A stretch of DNA of 64,000 nt, from positions 110,001 to 174,000 of the forward strand of contig JBAMJV010003019.1 in assembly GCA_037951105.1 (NCBI GenBank), given 5' to 3'. Origin of the DNA: Echinarachnius parma (lineage: Eukaryota; Echinodermata; Echinoidea; Clypeasteroida; Echinarachniidae). Made by a program: the position numbers and the translations under genes. Position 1 is the first letter of the stretch; each line of letters begins with the position of its first letter. The notes under the pieces were generated by a model. The model was not told the DNA's origin. It did not search any database and saw only the letters and a list, made by a program, of their open reading frames with translations. Below, in pieces: positions 11,801 through 20,453 of the stretch.

Positions 11801-14800
11801 TTTACAGGAAATCTTACGTGTGAACAGGATGGCGGGAAAATCACGTACATCGATCCGACTTGTCCATCGCGTGGCACCAAGAGACATACTTGCAAATCAT
11901 GGCACAACCCAATCTGCAGATGCGATAGTATGTGTCCGAATCGTGGCGACTGTTGTCCAGACAAGGAATCTGCAGGTGATAAAATAGAAAGTGAGACCAA
12001 AAGTTCTTCTGAATCATGGGGAAATGACTATATGCCTTATACGTCTTGCGTTCAGACGGCCAATGATTCGTATTACCTTGTATCTCGCTGCCCATCTTTC
12101 GTCCCTCCCGAGAGTGAAGTGCGCGTGAACTGCGAGGAGCCTCCGAGTCAGGGTGATATCTTTACGGTACCTGTGACCGTCAATGGCACCGGTCACTTCA
12201 AGAACATATTCTGCGCTCTCTGTCACGGGGTGATCTTTATGGACATTGATCCATGGACATGGCACAATAAACCCATACATACTCCATATGCAGTAGATGT
12301 ATCACAAAGTGAATATAGATCTTCGTTGTCTTATGATGTAGGGTCTGATGCGGAGAATGATTCGGTCGACAGTAATGCAAAAATTATAATACAGTTACCA
12401 TCAGCTAAGTACACGTTAGATACCTATCCCATGTCGTGTTTACTGATAGATGTTTCACAGTGCTCTAATGGTTTCCCAAAACTAGAGTGCCCGTATTTCC
12501 TCGCACCTGTTGTTTGGAATGGCAGGGTTTTCAAAAACCTCTTCTGCGCCAACTGTAATGGGATAGATGTATGCGAAAATGCAGCGAACATGTGCAACAG
12601 TTTTACTAAAGGGGAAGGTACTCAGATCGAAAGTAACCTACCATCACTAGCACAATATTTCATATTCACTTCGGAAGAGCTCCAGTCGTACGCTGCTCTT
12701 GCCACTTCCTGCAGTCAAAATCAGGTGTTCGATCCTGTAACAGGGGACTGTCAGGTGCTTTACTGTTTCTTCGGATCCATCTACAACAGCGCGACGCAGA
12801 AATGTGAGGACATCACCAACGAAGATGGCGGGACATTTCAGTTGACAATCAACATACGATCCGATGATCCTCTTGATAATGCAACGCTGACGTTGGATGA
12901 TGTTAACCAAATCGCAGGTGCAATTCAGGAACGTCTAGATTCAATCGCTCTTGAGAGATTTGCCTTCACCCAGATCCTGAGTTCTCCTAAAATGGCATGT
13001 GACCCGATAGATTTGGTGAAGGACAGCGCACTTGAAACTGAAAGGGGTCTTTGTCTTTCGGGCACACCGACATATCGCTGTCAAATCTGGTTCGATGGAC
13101 AGCTCAATCTCACTACCCTATTCCCAACTGATCTTGGAGAATATGGTTTGGACCGGACAACACCATTCCCTGATGCAAACAGGTGTATCTTCTCCGAATC
13201 TCTTGGCAACATGTCTTTGGTATCACTCACGGTTGACGTCCCTTCAGGATGGACCTGCTCGGTTCCCAGGTCATGGCTTCCTTGGGACTCGGAAGATGGT
13301 GATACCCTGAAACCATTTCGAGTTGAAATTGTTTGGAATGACACGATGGTTTCTAGGACAGCTTCAACAGCGGATGAGCTGTGTGGCTTGAATATTGACT
13401 GCAGCGGTGACTACCTCCTGGCAGATGCCAGAAGTTTTGAAGTCATCGCTACTGATGAAGGGATGGAGTCGCTGCGATTTGTTAACACAAATGTGACAAG
13501 TGCGTCACTCGAAGCAAATGAATTCCAGGTGATGTCTGATGGATCGGCTGTATACTGCCTTGTCGACATGGCAAGTGGACCAAATCTACCTGAAGGTCTA
13601 GGTATAATAACCCTCGTTGGGTCCATTCTGTCGATGGTATCACTTGTCTTTATCATAGCTACGTACGTGCTGTTTCCAGCACAGCGGAATATGGCTGGGA
13701 AGTCAGTTTTAGCACTGTCGGTATCCCTTCTGATCACGTTCGTTATGATTCAAGTTGGAAGTGAAGCCACGGGAAATGATGCCCTATGTAAGGCAGTAGC
13801 GGTTACGACACACTACTTCTGGCTTGCGGTCTTCTTCTGGATGAACGTCCTCGCTATCGACCTCTGTCGTACGTTCGGGTCCCGAGCTAAGATCCGCATC
13901 AGGAGCAAGTCGCAGGTCCTTTATGTGTGGTACTCCATCTACGCCTGGGGAGTGCCAGCCTTGGTGGTCGGGGTCTGTCTCACCATCGATCTCTGTAGGT
14001 GCACGGACCTTCGCTTCGAGTACGGGAGCGATGGAATGTGCTGGCTCACCAGCGGAGATGCCAACCTATACGGCTTTGGGGTTCCCATCGCAGCGATCCT
14101 GTTCCTGAACGTGGTCCTGTTCTCAGACACCGTGGTTGGCCTCAGACGTACCAAGAAGGCAACGGAAAGGGCTTTGAAAGAAAGGTCTACCATGAAGAAA
14201 GCAAAGGAAGAGCTATCACTTTATATCAAGGTATGTACGTAAGACCTAAAATAAGATGCTACAGTTAAGTTATTTGGTAAAAGCTCAGGGATACTTGAAG
14301 ACGGATTTGGTGTATGCGTGGTACATTAAAAAGGTTCGAATCAAATTTAAAAATTATATTTAAACAAAATAAAACTCACTATTTAGCTACCCTATTACTA
14401 TACTATTACATAACATGTATTTTCCCTGAAACGAAATTTATAGTGTTCCTTGTTTTATAAATCATACCAGATGTCCGCCATAATGGGCTTCACATGAGGC
14501 TTGTCGTTCATCTTTAACAGATTCAGTGTTCCAGAGCTCTGGTACATCTTCACGATCGTGAACTCCTTGCAGGGGGTTTCCTGCTCATATTTGGCCTCAA
14601 CAGACGGGTCAATGGTTTATGGGCCTATGACTATAAATGCCTTGTCCAGAGATTGTATTTATAACATGTATTTGCCCTATAACGAAATTTAAGATTGTGT
14701 TCCTTGTTTTATGGATCTTACAGATGTCAGCCGTTATGGGCTTCACGTGGGCATTTGCGTATGTCTGCGAATACTCCAATGTTCCAGAGCTCTGGTACGT

Positions 14801-15110
14801 CTTCACGATCGTGAACAGCTTGCAGGGGGTCTTCATCCTGCTCGCATTCGGCCTCAACAGACGGGTCACGGGTCTCTGGAAGGAGAAACTCTGCATCAAG
14901 CGCAAAGAGGGAACTTCTACTAACGATGGGGTCACCAAGAGTACACGCGCCAATTCGTCGCATGCAATGGACAGGCTGGACGCTAAGCATGACGGCTTCG
15001 AGGGAGACGGTAGACAGAGAGGGTTAGAGGAAGTCGGTTTCCAAGACACTGTTGACAGTGACATCGCTAAGGTCAATCAGATGACGGGGGCCGAAAGCGA
15101 GAAGCAGTAG
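5847..15110 (+). CDS. Somatomedin-B-headed secretin/adhesion-type 7TM receptor, 3 exons
   Basis: Joined exons 5847-5952, 11808-14230 and 14724-15110 give 971 aa ending in TAG. Exon 1 encodes a signal peptide (MYLKLRHLLRISYIFVLASN) and ends phase 1 (TCA G|GTTAGT), matching the phase of exon 2 (acceptor TTTACAG), which restores Gly36. Exon 2 opens with a somatomedin-B-like Cys cluster (residues ~40-88, with CRCDSMC and GDCCPDK), then two copies of an F-K-N-(I/L)-F-C-A-x-C-(H/N)-G motif, many N-glycosylation sequons, and TM1-5 from about residue 634. Exon 3 begins at TM6 (GFTWAFAYVCEY) and holds TM7 (FTIVNSLQGVF, the family B signature) plus a Ser/Lys-rich tail. I see no canonical GPS cleavage motif (no Cys-x-Cys-x-His-Leu-Thr). 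It should be a plasma-membrane receptor; ligand unknown. Exon 1 is assigned by signal peptide and phase, not by transcript. Confidence 0.88.
6034..6744. mobile_element. MITE family A copy in receptor intron 1
   Basis: Flanked by TTAA at both ends (6034-6037 and 6741-6744). The ends are AGGGATAGT.. and ..ACTCAACTATCCCT, and the interior carries the family hallmarks 'agggcgct', 'gtggggccccac' and 'accaaaacctgcacc'. It encodes no protein. At least ten copies or fragments of this family occur in the window. Confidence 0.8.
6961..7796. mobile_element. MITE family A copy, interrupted by a MITE of family C
   Basis: Bounded by TTAA at 6961-6964 and 7793-7796, with family A interior phrases at both ends. 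The middle is interrupted by an unrelated element (7214-7605). Removing that insert restores a contiguous family A sequence reading 'atgattaaatagagaga', as in the uninterrupted copy at 17587-18142. Confidence 0.8.
7214..7605. mobile_element. MITE family C inside a family A MITE
   Basis: TTAA at 7214-7217 and 7602-7605 flank a core starting AGGTGCACCTGTAAAGTGT and ending with its inverted complement ACACTTTACAGGTGCACCT. Only non-coding sequence is inside. A second, inverted copy is at 22562-22948. Confidence 0.85.
8508..8640. repeat. Left arm of a ~125-bp inverted repeat
   Basis: The sequence from 'aaggagtggtcacattgg' through 'ttcctatttcttgatatc' is the inverted complement of 10548-10667, with few mismatches. 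The two arms enclose a small MITE and a retrotransposon fragment. A poly-G run (8396-8415) and 'attcgc'-rich sequence lie just outside. Confidence 0.8.
8645..8892. mobile_element. MITE family F (short copy)
   Basis: Ends are inverted: 'gagctcattaccaaaaggcg' with 'ctaaatccac' at the left and 'gtggatttagcgcctttt' with 'ggttgaaagctc' at the right. A larger copy with the same ends spans 57636-59199. Non-coding. Confidence 0.7.
8905..10432 (-). pseudogene. 5'-truncated non-LTR retrotransposon, reverse transcriptase remnant
   Basis: The minus-strand frame from 10431 to 9328 encodes the finger, palm and thumb parts of a Jockey/CR1-like reverse transcriptase: STESALLYTSELLYTFF, then the D-L-S-K-A-F-D motif, EQGVPQGNILGPLLFLLFIN, the catalytic YADD box, and GVTIDNKLTWEKHIE. 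The endonuclease and ORF1 are missing, and the element starts abruptly inside the RT. A one-base frameshift near 9335 breaks the frame just before the typical FQGPVIWN end; that frame then continues to a TGA at 9238-9236. The 3' region ends in an (AATTG)-type tail near 8908-8935, marking the 3' end of the inserted copy. It is dead: truncated and frameshifted. It sits inside receptor intron 1, opposite to the gene. Confidence 0.85.
10430..10565. repeat. Tandem self-complementary unit at the inverted-repeat hinge
   Basis: The palindrome TTCTTGATATCAAGAA and close variants are repeated about six times. A single copy lies next to the left arm at about 8618. The units probably were the hinge region into which the retrotransposon inserted. 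Confidence 0.75.
10548..10667. repeat. Right arm of the ~125-bp inverted repeat
   Basis: Inverted complement of 8511-8636, running from 'gatatcaagaaataggaata' to 'aatgtgaccactcctta'. Confidence 0.8.
10668..11807. other. Intron 1 sequence, no further gene
   Basis: Continues the 'attcgcaa'-rich sequence seen outside the left arm, has a poly-G run at about 10962-10978, and then carries no supported feature up to the receptor exon 2 acceptor at 11806-11807. Confidence 0.5.
14405..14660 (+). pseudogene. Decayed duplicate of the receptor's TM6-TM7 exon
   Basis: The sequence from 'cagatgtccgccataatggg' at about 14469, through 'gttccagagctctggtaca' and 'cttcacgatcgtgaactcc', to 'cctcaacagacgggtcaatg' repeats most of the functional exon at 14724-14880. 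The upstream intron phrase 'ataacatgtatttnccct' is duplicated as well (14410 and 14664). The copy has an in-frame stop (TTCACATGA) and a broken middle, so it cannot replace the real exon. It is a tandem duplication of about 250 bp inside intron 2. Confidence 0.85.
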
Positions 15111-15217
15111 CATCGAGGTTGGGGGCAAGAGGGCCTCGGGGCTATGAGAAGGGATTGTACCAATTAATTAATTTATTTATTTATTTATGGGTTTATTGAT
15201 TGATTGTGGGAAACTGA
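15111..15217. other. 3' flank of the receptor gene
   Basis: Begins directly after the TAG. An AT-rich (TTTA)n tract is present at about 15170-15187. No clear AATAAA signal is visible here; the 3' UTR end is undetermined. Confidence 0.4.
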
Positions 15218-15949
15218 TATATACTTCGCACAAAAAGTTCCGCAATCGAGGTTTGCGCATTAATAACTTTTCTATTAGGTTATTACCATTGATAAATTTG
15301 GTATCATTGGAAAGCGTGAATTCTCCCCTTTACATTGATATAACATTTGCTATGAGTATTTCATCATGGAATGTGCATTGCATCCAGATGTAGGGCAAAG
15401 TCAAAAGTGAAATGTTGCAAAATGCACTGATTCTGTCAACAAAGGGCCTTCCTATTGTTTGAAGATTCAAATGTGGCTTGAATGCCTATTACGTTATTAC
15501 CATTCATAAATTTGGTATCATTGGAAAGCGTGAATCCTCCTCTTTACATTGATATAACATTTGCTATGGATATAATATCATGGAATGTGCATTACATCCG
15601 AATGTAGGTCAAAGTAAAAAATGAAATGTTGCAAAATGCACTGATTTTGTCAACAGTGTGCCTTCCTTTTGTTTGAAGATTAAAACGTGGCTTGAATGCA
15701 TGACCACCTCACCCCCATTCAAGCCAAGGAAGGCACTCTGTTGACAAAATCAGTGCATTTTTTACTTTGCCCTACATTTGGATGCAATGCACATTCCATG
15801 ATAAAATATTCATAGCAAATGTTACATCAATGTAAAGAGGAGGATTCACGCTTTCCAATGATACCAAATTTATGAATGGTAATAGCGTAATAAAACAGTT
15901 ATTAATGTGCAAACCTCGATTGCGGAACTTTTTGTGCGAGGTATATATA
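15218..15949. mobile_element. Large foldback element
   Basis: Ends are inverted complements: 'acttcgcacaaaaagttccg' with 'caatcgaggtttgcgc' on the left, and 'cgcaatc'-type complement 'gcggaactttttgtgcgag' on the right. Inside are direct and inverted copies of 'ttaccattnataaatttgg', 'tatcattggaaagcgtgaat' and 'gcaaaatgcactga'. The element can fold almost end to end and codes for nothing. Confidence 0.85.
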
Positions 15950-16377
15950 AAATATATATATAATTCATTTTATGTACTGCAATGTATATGGTTACTATTG
16001 GTAATATCATAATCAAGTTTATGATAGTAAGAAACTCTACGTATTTGTTGGGCAAAAACACATACAATTGTATATAATATACACACACAGACACACCAAA
16101 AGCACATACTGTACATGTACACACACGCACAAACACATATTTATATGAAGTGTATTTATACCATAATGCATATCTGTTGAAGTTTAAATTGAGTACTGGT
16201 AGTAAAACTGTTTGTAATCAGTATACATTGTTTTAAGTTGGTTGCTTAAAAAATACCAAAAATTGCAGATCACTTGCTCTGAAATACGAGAGACATGATT
16301 ATGACAATGTGAGAATATATCCTTCTTAGGGGATAACCTACAACGAGTGTTATTTTAAAATACTTGGTATATAGGCA

Positions 16378-16574
16378 ATAGACCGCTTCTGTAATGTATG
16401 CAAATAATATGCGTGTGACGTCAGACTCCCCGTTGGCAAGCTGAACAATAGTAACTAGGTCCGGCAAGCTCCGGCAAACTTAGCTTGCCGGACCTAGTTA
16501 CTATTGTTAAGCTTGCCAACGGGGAGTCTTACGTCATACGCATATTATTTGCATACATTACAGAAGCGGTCTAT
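16378..16574. mobile_element. Near-perfect 197-bp palindrome with CRE and octamer motifs
   Basis: The left arm starts 'atagaccgcttctgtaatgt' and the right arm ends 'acattacagaagcggtctat'. Pairing continues through 'gactccccgttggcaagct' and 'ctaggtccggcaagct' to a loop of about ten bases. Each arm has a TATGCAAAT octamer-like site. The left arm has TGACGTCA; the right arm's copy is altered (TTACGTCA). Confidence 0.9.
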
Positions 16575-16619
16575 TTCTAGCAAATATCTTTTGTTTGTTA
16601 GTTTTCTTTTGAAATGAAG

Positions 16620-16837
16620 ATACCCAAGAAGCAAGCCAACGTTGGTCTGTTGTTGGATCAACGTTGGCCATTTTAATTTTTTTGCAACGAGTTGCGAGTT
16701 TCTAACATTGGACCAACGTTGGCATCCAACCTGATTCCAACAATGAATTTGTACAAGTGTCCAATGTTGGTCCAACAAGTTTGTCCAACGTCCAACGAGT
16801 TGCGAGTTTCCAACGTCGACTTGCTACCTGGGTAAAC
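16620..16837. mobile_element. Foldback element rich in CCAACGTTGG
   Basis: Ends 'tacccaagaagcaagccaac' and 'gtcgacttgctacctgggta' are roughly inverted. The interior repeats CCAACGTTGG, 'gttggtccaac' and 'caacgagttgcgagtttc' in both orientations. Confidence 0.65.
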
Positions 16838-17586
16838 ATAAACGATAAAATACCAGCTTTCAGCTAAATAGTTGTTTTTCAGCACGACCGTGAGAGGTTT
16901 TGGAGATGTTATTCAATTAGAATATGTATTGAATGGGATTTAACAAGCTTCAAAATACTGATTTAGGGCTAAAGAAGCTAAGATAGACATACTCAAGGAA
17001 TTAAAAATAAAAATTCTACATTGGATTTGAATTCAGTACAGAAATCCGAATTTTTATTACATAATGGTCTGCCATAGACTCGATATGATTTTGAAGTTCC
17101 ATCAAATCAAATATAAAACAAACACAGAATAATAATGCAAAAGTACACTTACATATGACATTCACATTTTCTTTAAATAAGTTTGTTAAATACAAGTACA
17201 TATATGTACATAACTATGGTATCGACTTGACACTTTTGACCATACATGCATATTGCCTTGAAACACGTACCATTTGACAGAGAATACAGTGCACATAAAG
17301 TGGATACCATAACGTGTGACATGCAAATTAACTGTTTTTGATTTTTTTTAAAGATAGAAATGTTGGTATTTCTGACAAGAACTAACTTTAACACACATGA
17401 TTTAGTTGTGAATCTTTAAACGCATTATGCTAACTTCATTACAAAACATATACTTGTCACCAGTCATAGCTGATTTTCTATGGGAAAAATAACTTGTTAA
17501 TGTTTATATTTGGGGCGTCACACCATCAAGCATATTGTGGCAGCCCATGCAACGTATACATAATATGTTGTATAATTATTTTTCAA
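16838..17586. other. No gene seen
   Basis: AT-rich sequence without supported coding frames or obvious repeats. Confidence 0.4.
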
Positions 17587-18142
17587 AGGGATAGTTGAGT
17601 TTTGGTATAGAGGGCGCTACACAGAATATTTTTTTGTGAGATAATGAAAAACTGAGTGTTAAATTTGAAAGAGCATAACATTTTAATGACAGAATAAACT
17701 TTATTTTATCAAAATCAGTTCAGAAACGGCTAAAATATCCATAAACATAACCATTTGTAATAGTTGTGGGGCCCCACAAATATTCAATAATTTTGATCCA
17801 GCCGTTAAACTTTTTTTTTAATGCTTCTTTTCAAAATTTTACAAAAGAGGTTTTTAAATAGTTGTTGATTATCTCTCTATTTAATCACTATTTCAACAAA
17901 ACATCCTATCTGCACTTTATCTTATTATAAATGGTTTAAACCAATGAGTTTTTAGAGAGTTGTAATGGCTCTTTTTGAATGATAACAGACCTTTTTCTTA
18001 GTCGCTTGTAATGTTTGTTTTCATTTCGAGCATGGCGGAGTTATATCTGTTAGTTTGTAATGTAATGGTGAAGGTTTTGGTTACTAAAATTCAGTTTGAC
18101 CAAAACTGTACTCTCTTTACCAAAGCTCAACTATCCCTTTAA
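17587..18142. mobile_element. MITE family A copy
   Basis: Starts AGGGATAGTTGAGTTTTGGT and ends with the inverted complement followed by TTAA (18139-18142). The left TTAA has mutated (TTCA). The sequence is contiguous and gives the uninterrupted form of the site invaded at 7214-7605. Confidence 0.85.
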
Positions 18143-18242
18143 AGTTACAAAACATGTAAACAAAATGTCTTTCCTAATGCAAATACATGGTAAATTTGTT
18201 GGAAGTATATTCTGTTAATGTTCTATTTTTTCTGTATGTACA

Positions 18243-18426
18243 GTACAGTCAAACCTGTCTTAGCGGCCACCTGTCTATAGCAGCCAACCTGCCTATAGTG
18301 GCCACTCAAAGTGATCCCTTGCAGAGAAAAATAGTGTAATTGAACCTGTCTATAGAGGTCACCTGTTCACAGTGGCCACATTTCTTGTCTCCCTTGGGTG
18401 GCCACTATAGACAGGTTTGACTGTAT
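18243..18426. mobile_element. Foldback element with TACAGTCAAACCTGTCT ends
   Basis: Starts 'cagtcaaacctgtcttagc' and ends 'atagacaggtttgactgta'. The interior repeats 'tggccac' in both orientations. A related copy invaded by another MITE is at 33638-34350. Confidence 0.8.
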
Positions 18427-19365
18427 ATTTATGTTAAATTTATTTTGATGAAGTTGTAAAATAAACACAATAAAACAAAATGAAATGAAATTTGTCATAA
18501 CTAAGTTATGACTCATATCTGGAGTCAATAATCCTACACGCAGGTTTTCAATTGTGTTGCTAACTTTATGTAATAAAGGGAAACATACTCAGTATTAGTT
18601 CATATCACTGGATAAGGCCCATGAAATTGGGCAAATAAATAAATGAAATACATACGGTACACATTTAAAGTCAATGTTACATAGTTTCATTTGAACACAA
18701 GACATACAATGATCTAGACAGAAATACCCGTCTCTTCATGGGATTTACTCTGATATCGGATTTTTTACTCTATAATGTTAAACCTGCGATCCGACCGACC
18801 GTCAAGCTAGCGGAGTAAAACAAACAATTTTTCTGTCTAACAATGATCTTCCAAGATGCATGCCTTTACAACCAGCTTTCAGGGAGAATCCCTTCAGTAT
18901 TCTGGGAAGTTTTTATTTCAACATACTGCATAATGGGAATAATCTTTCAAAAAATTCAGGGAGACAATTTAAATTTGTGTTGTGTGACATATTCAAAAAG
19001 AAAATCTGGGATCCTCCCCGTAAATCAGGAAGGGTTATCTTAACAAACAACACAAACCAAGACATTTGGCAATAAGTCATGTACACATGCAAATGCTTGC
19101 ATTTTGATCTTTTCCCTTTTCAATAGTATTTACTTTAGTGAATCCTTCTCTCAAAGTAAGATAACATCCACTTTAATACAGAAGGACAAGTGACTTTGGA
19201 GCATTATGCCAGATTTGTCATATACCCAATTGTCCCACATTGGTCACAAAATATGCGCAAGACTTCAAGGAAAAAGTGAGAAGTGTGGAAGGGGGAAATA
19301 TAATACCCCACCCTCCACCATTCCCCACCACACACACATACACACATAAACCCCACCCCAAAACT
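18427..19365. other. No gene seen
   Basis: Unique AT-rich sequence; short frames only, none with support. Confidence 0.4.
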
Positions 19366-19703
19366 TTAAAGGGATCTAGTAACTTTGTTGACATGTGCAA
19401 AAAGTGATGAGTGGTTGATACAATTTATATTGTTATCTGCTATGTCCACTGGGTGTTGTGTGAAAATGCAAAGTGATATTCACTAACTCATTGCACTCAC
19501 TTTGTACACGGTTTTTGTGGTCCAGTGGATAATTTAACATCTGAACACCTCAATCGTAAATAGCTTTTTTACCAAAGGGTAATCGAAAAACCAAAACCTG
19601 TCCCATGCTTTTATTGTTAATACGAATACAACAAGGTATGAGGGAACCGCTAGCATTCTAATTGGATTTTGAGGATTTGGACAATGTTACTAAGTCCCTT
19701 TAA
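19366..19703. mobile_element. MITE family B copy
   Basis: TTAA (19366-19369 and 19700-19703) flanks a core from AGGGATCTAGTAAC to GTTACTAAGTCCCT. Other copies are at 24909-25294, 29138-29527 and, inverted, 43206-43584. Confidence 0.85.
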
Positions 19704-20453
19704 GAGTCGAGATGAGTTTGCTGATACAGATCATTTTTGTCACTTGTGACAAATTATTTGGAATACAGTTGTAAATACCTTGAATGATGATAACTGGTAA
19801 AATTACAAAACCAAAATGTTACATTTATGGGTATATGATTTCATCTATATGTATGTTCTGTGCAACAACTGTGTGCAATTTCACCTTCATCAAGATTTAG
19901 GACATTACGCAGTTTTTGATTCGGTCTAAACTGACTGATTGCACATACAGGTACAAGAAATATAATATCTATGCACAAACAAAATACCCCAACAAATACA
20001 GACTACTGGTTTTAAAAAATGTTATTGCAGTAAATATAAGTCACTGTTATCGTACATGTATGTGTGTCTGAATCTATCAATAAGAACTCTCGCAAATCAA
20101 CTTTTCAATTTGTATTGTTATGAATGCATGTAACCGTGTATACATAAATCCACCAATGAAATAGCTTTCAAACCAACATCAATTTGTAAAGAGATATTTG
20201 GGGACTATAATGCAAGAAAGGATTCTGAACAAAATGCTCCGTCCTTGGATAGGATAATCAATTAAATTACTGTGTATGAGAGAGTCACGTCTTATGCACA
20301 TAAAACAACATAGTTTTAATTCTTTAAAAGAGTCTGATGACAAAAATTCTAATTATAACAGGAAATATCTCTTTATTTAAGACAACATTTTATTATGTGT
20401 ATTTTCTCAGCTGCATGTTAGTTAATTGTATACACAAATGAAATAAACTAGAT
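19704..20453. other. No gene seen
   Basis: Unique AT-rich sequence with no supported feature. Confidence 0.4.
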
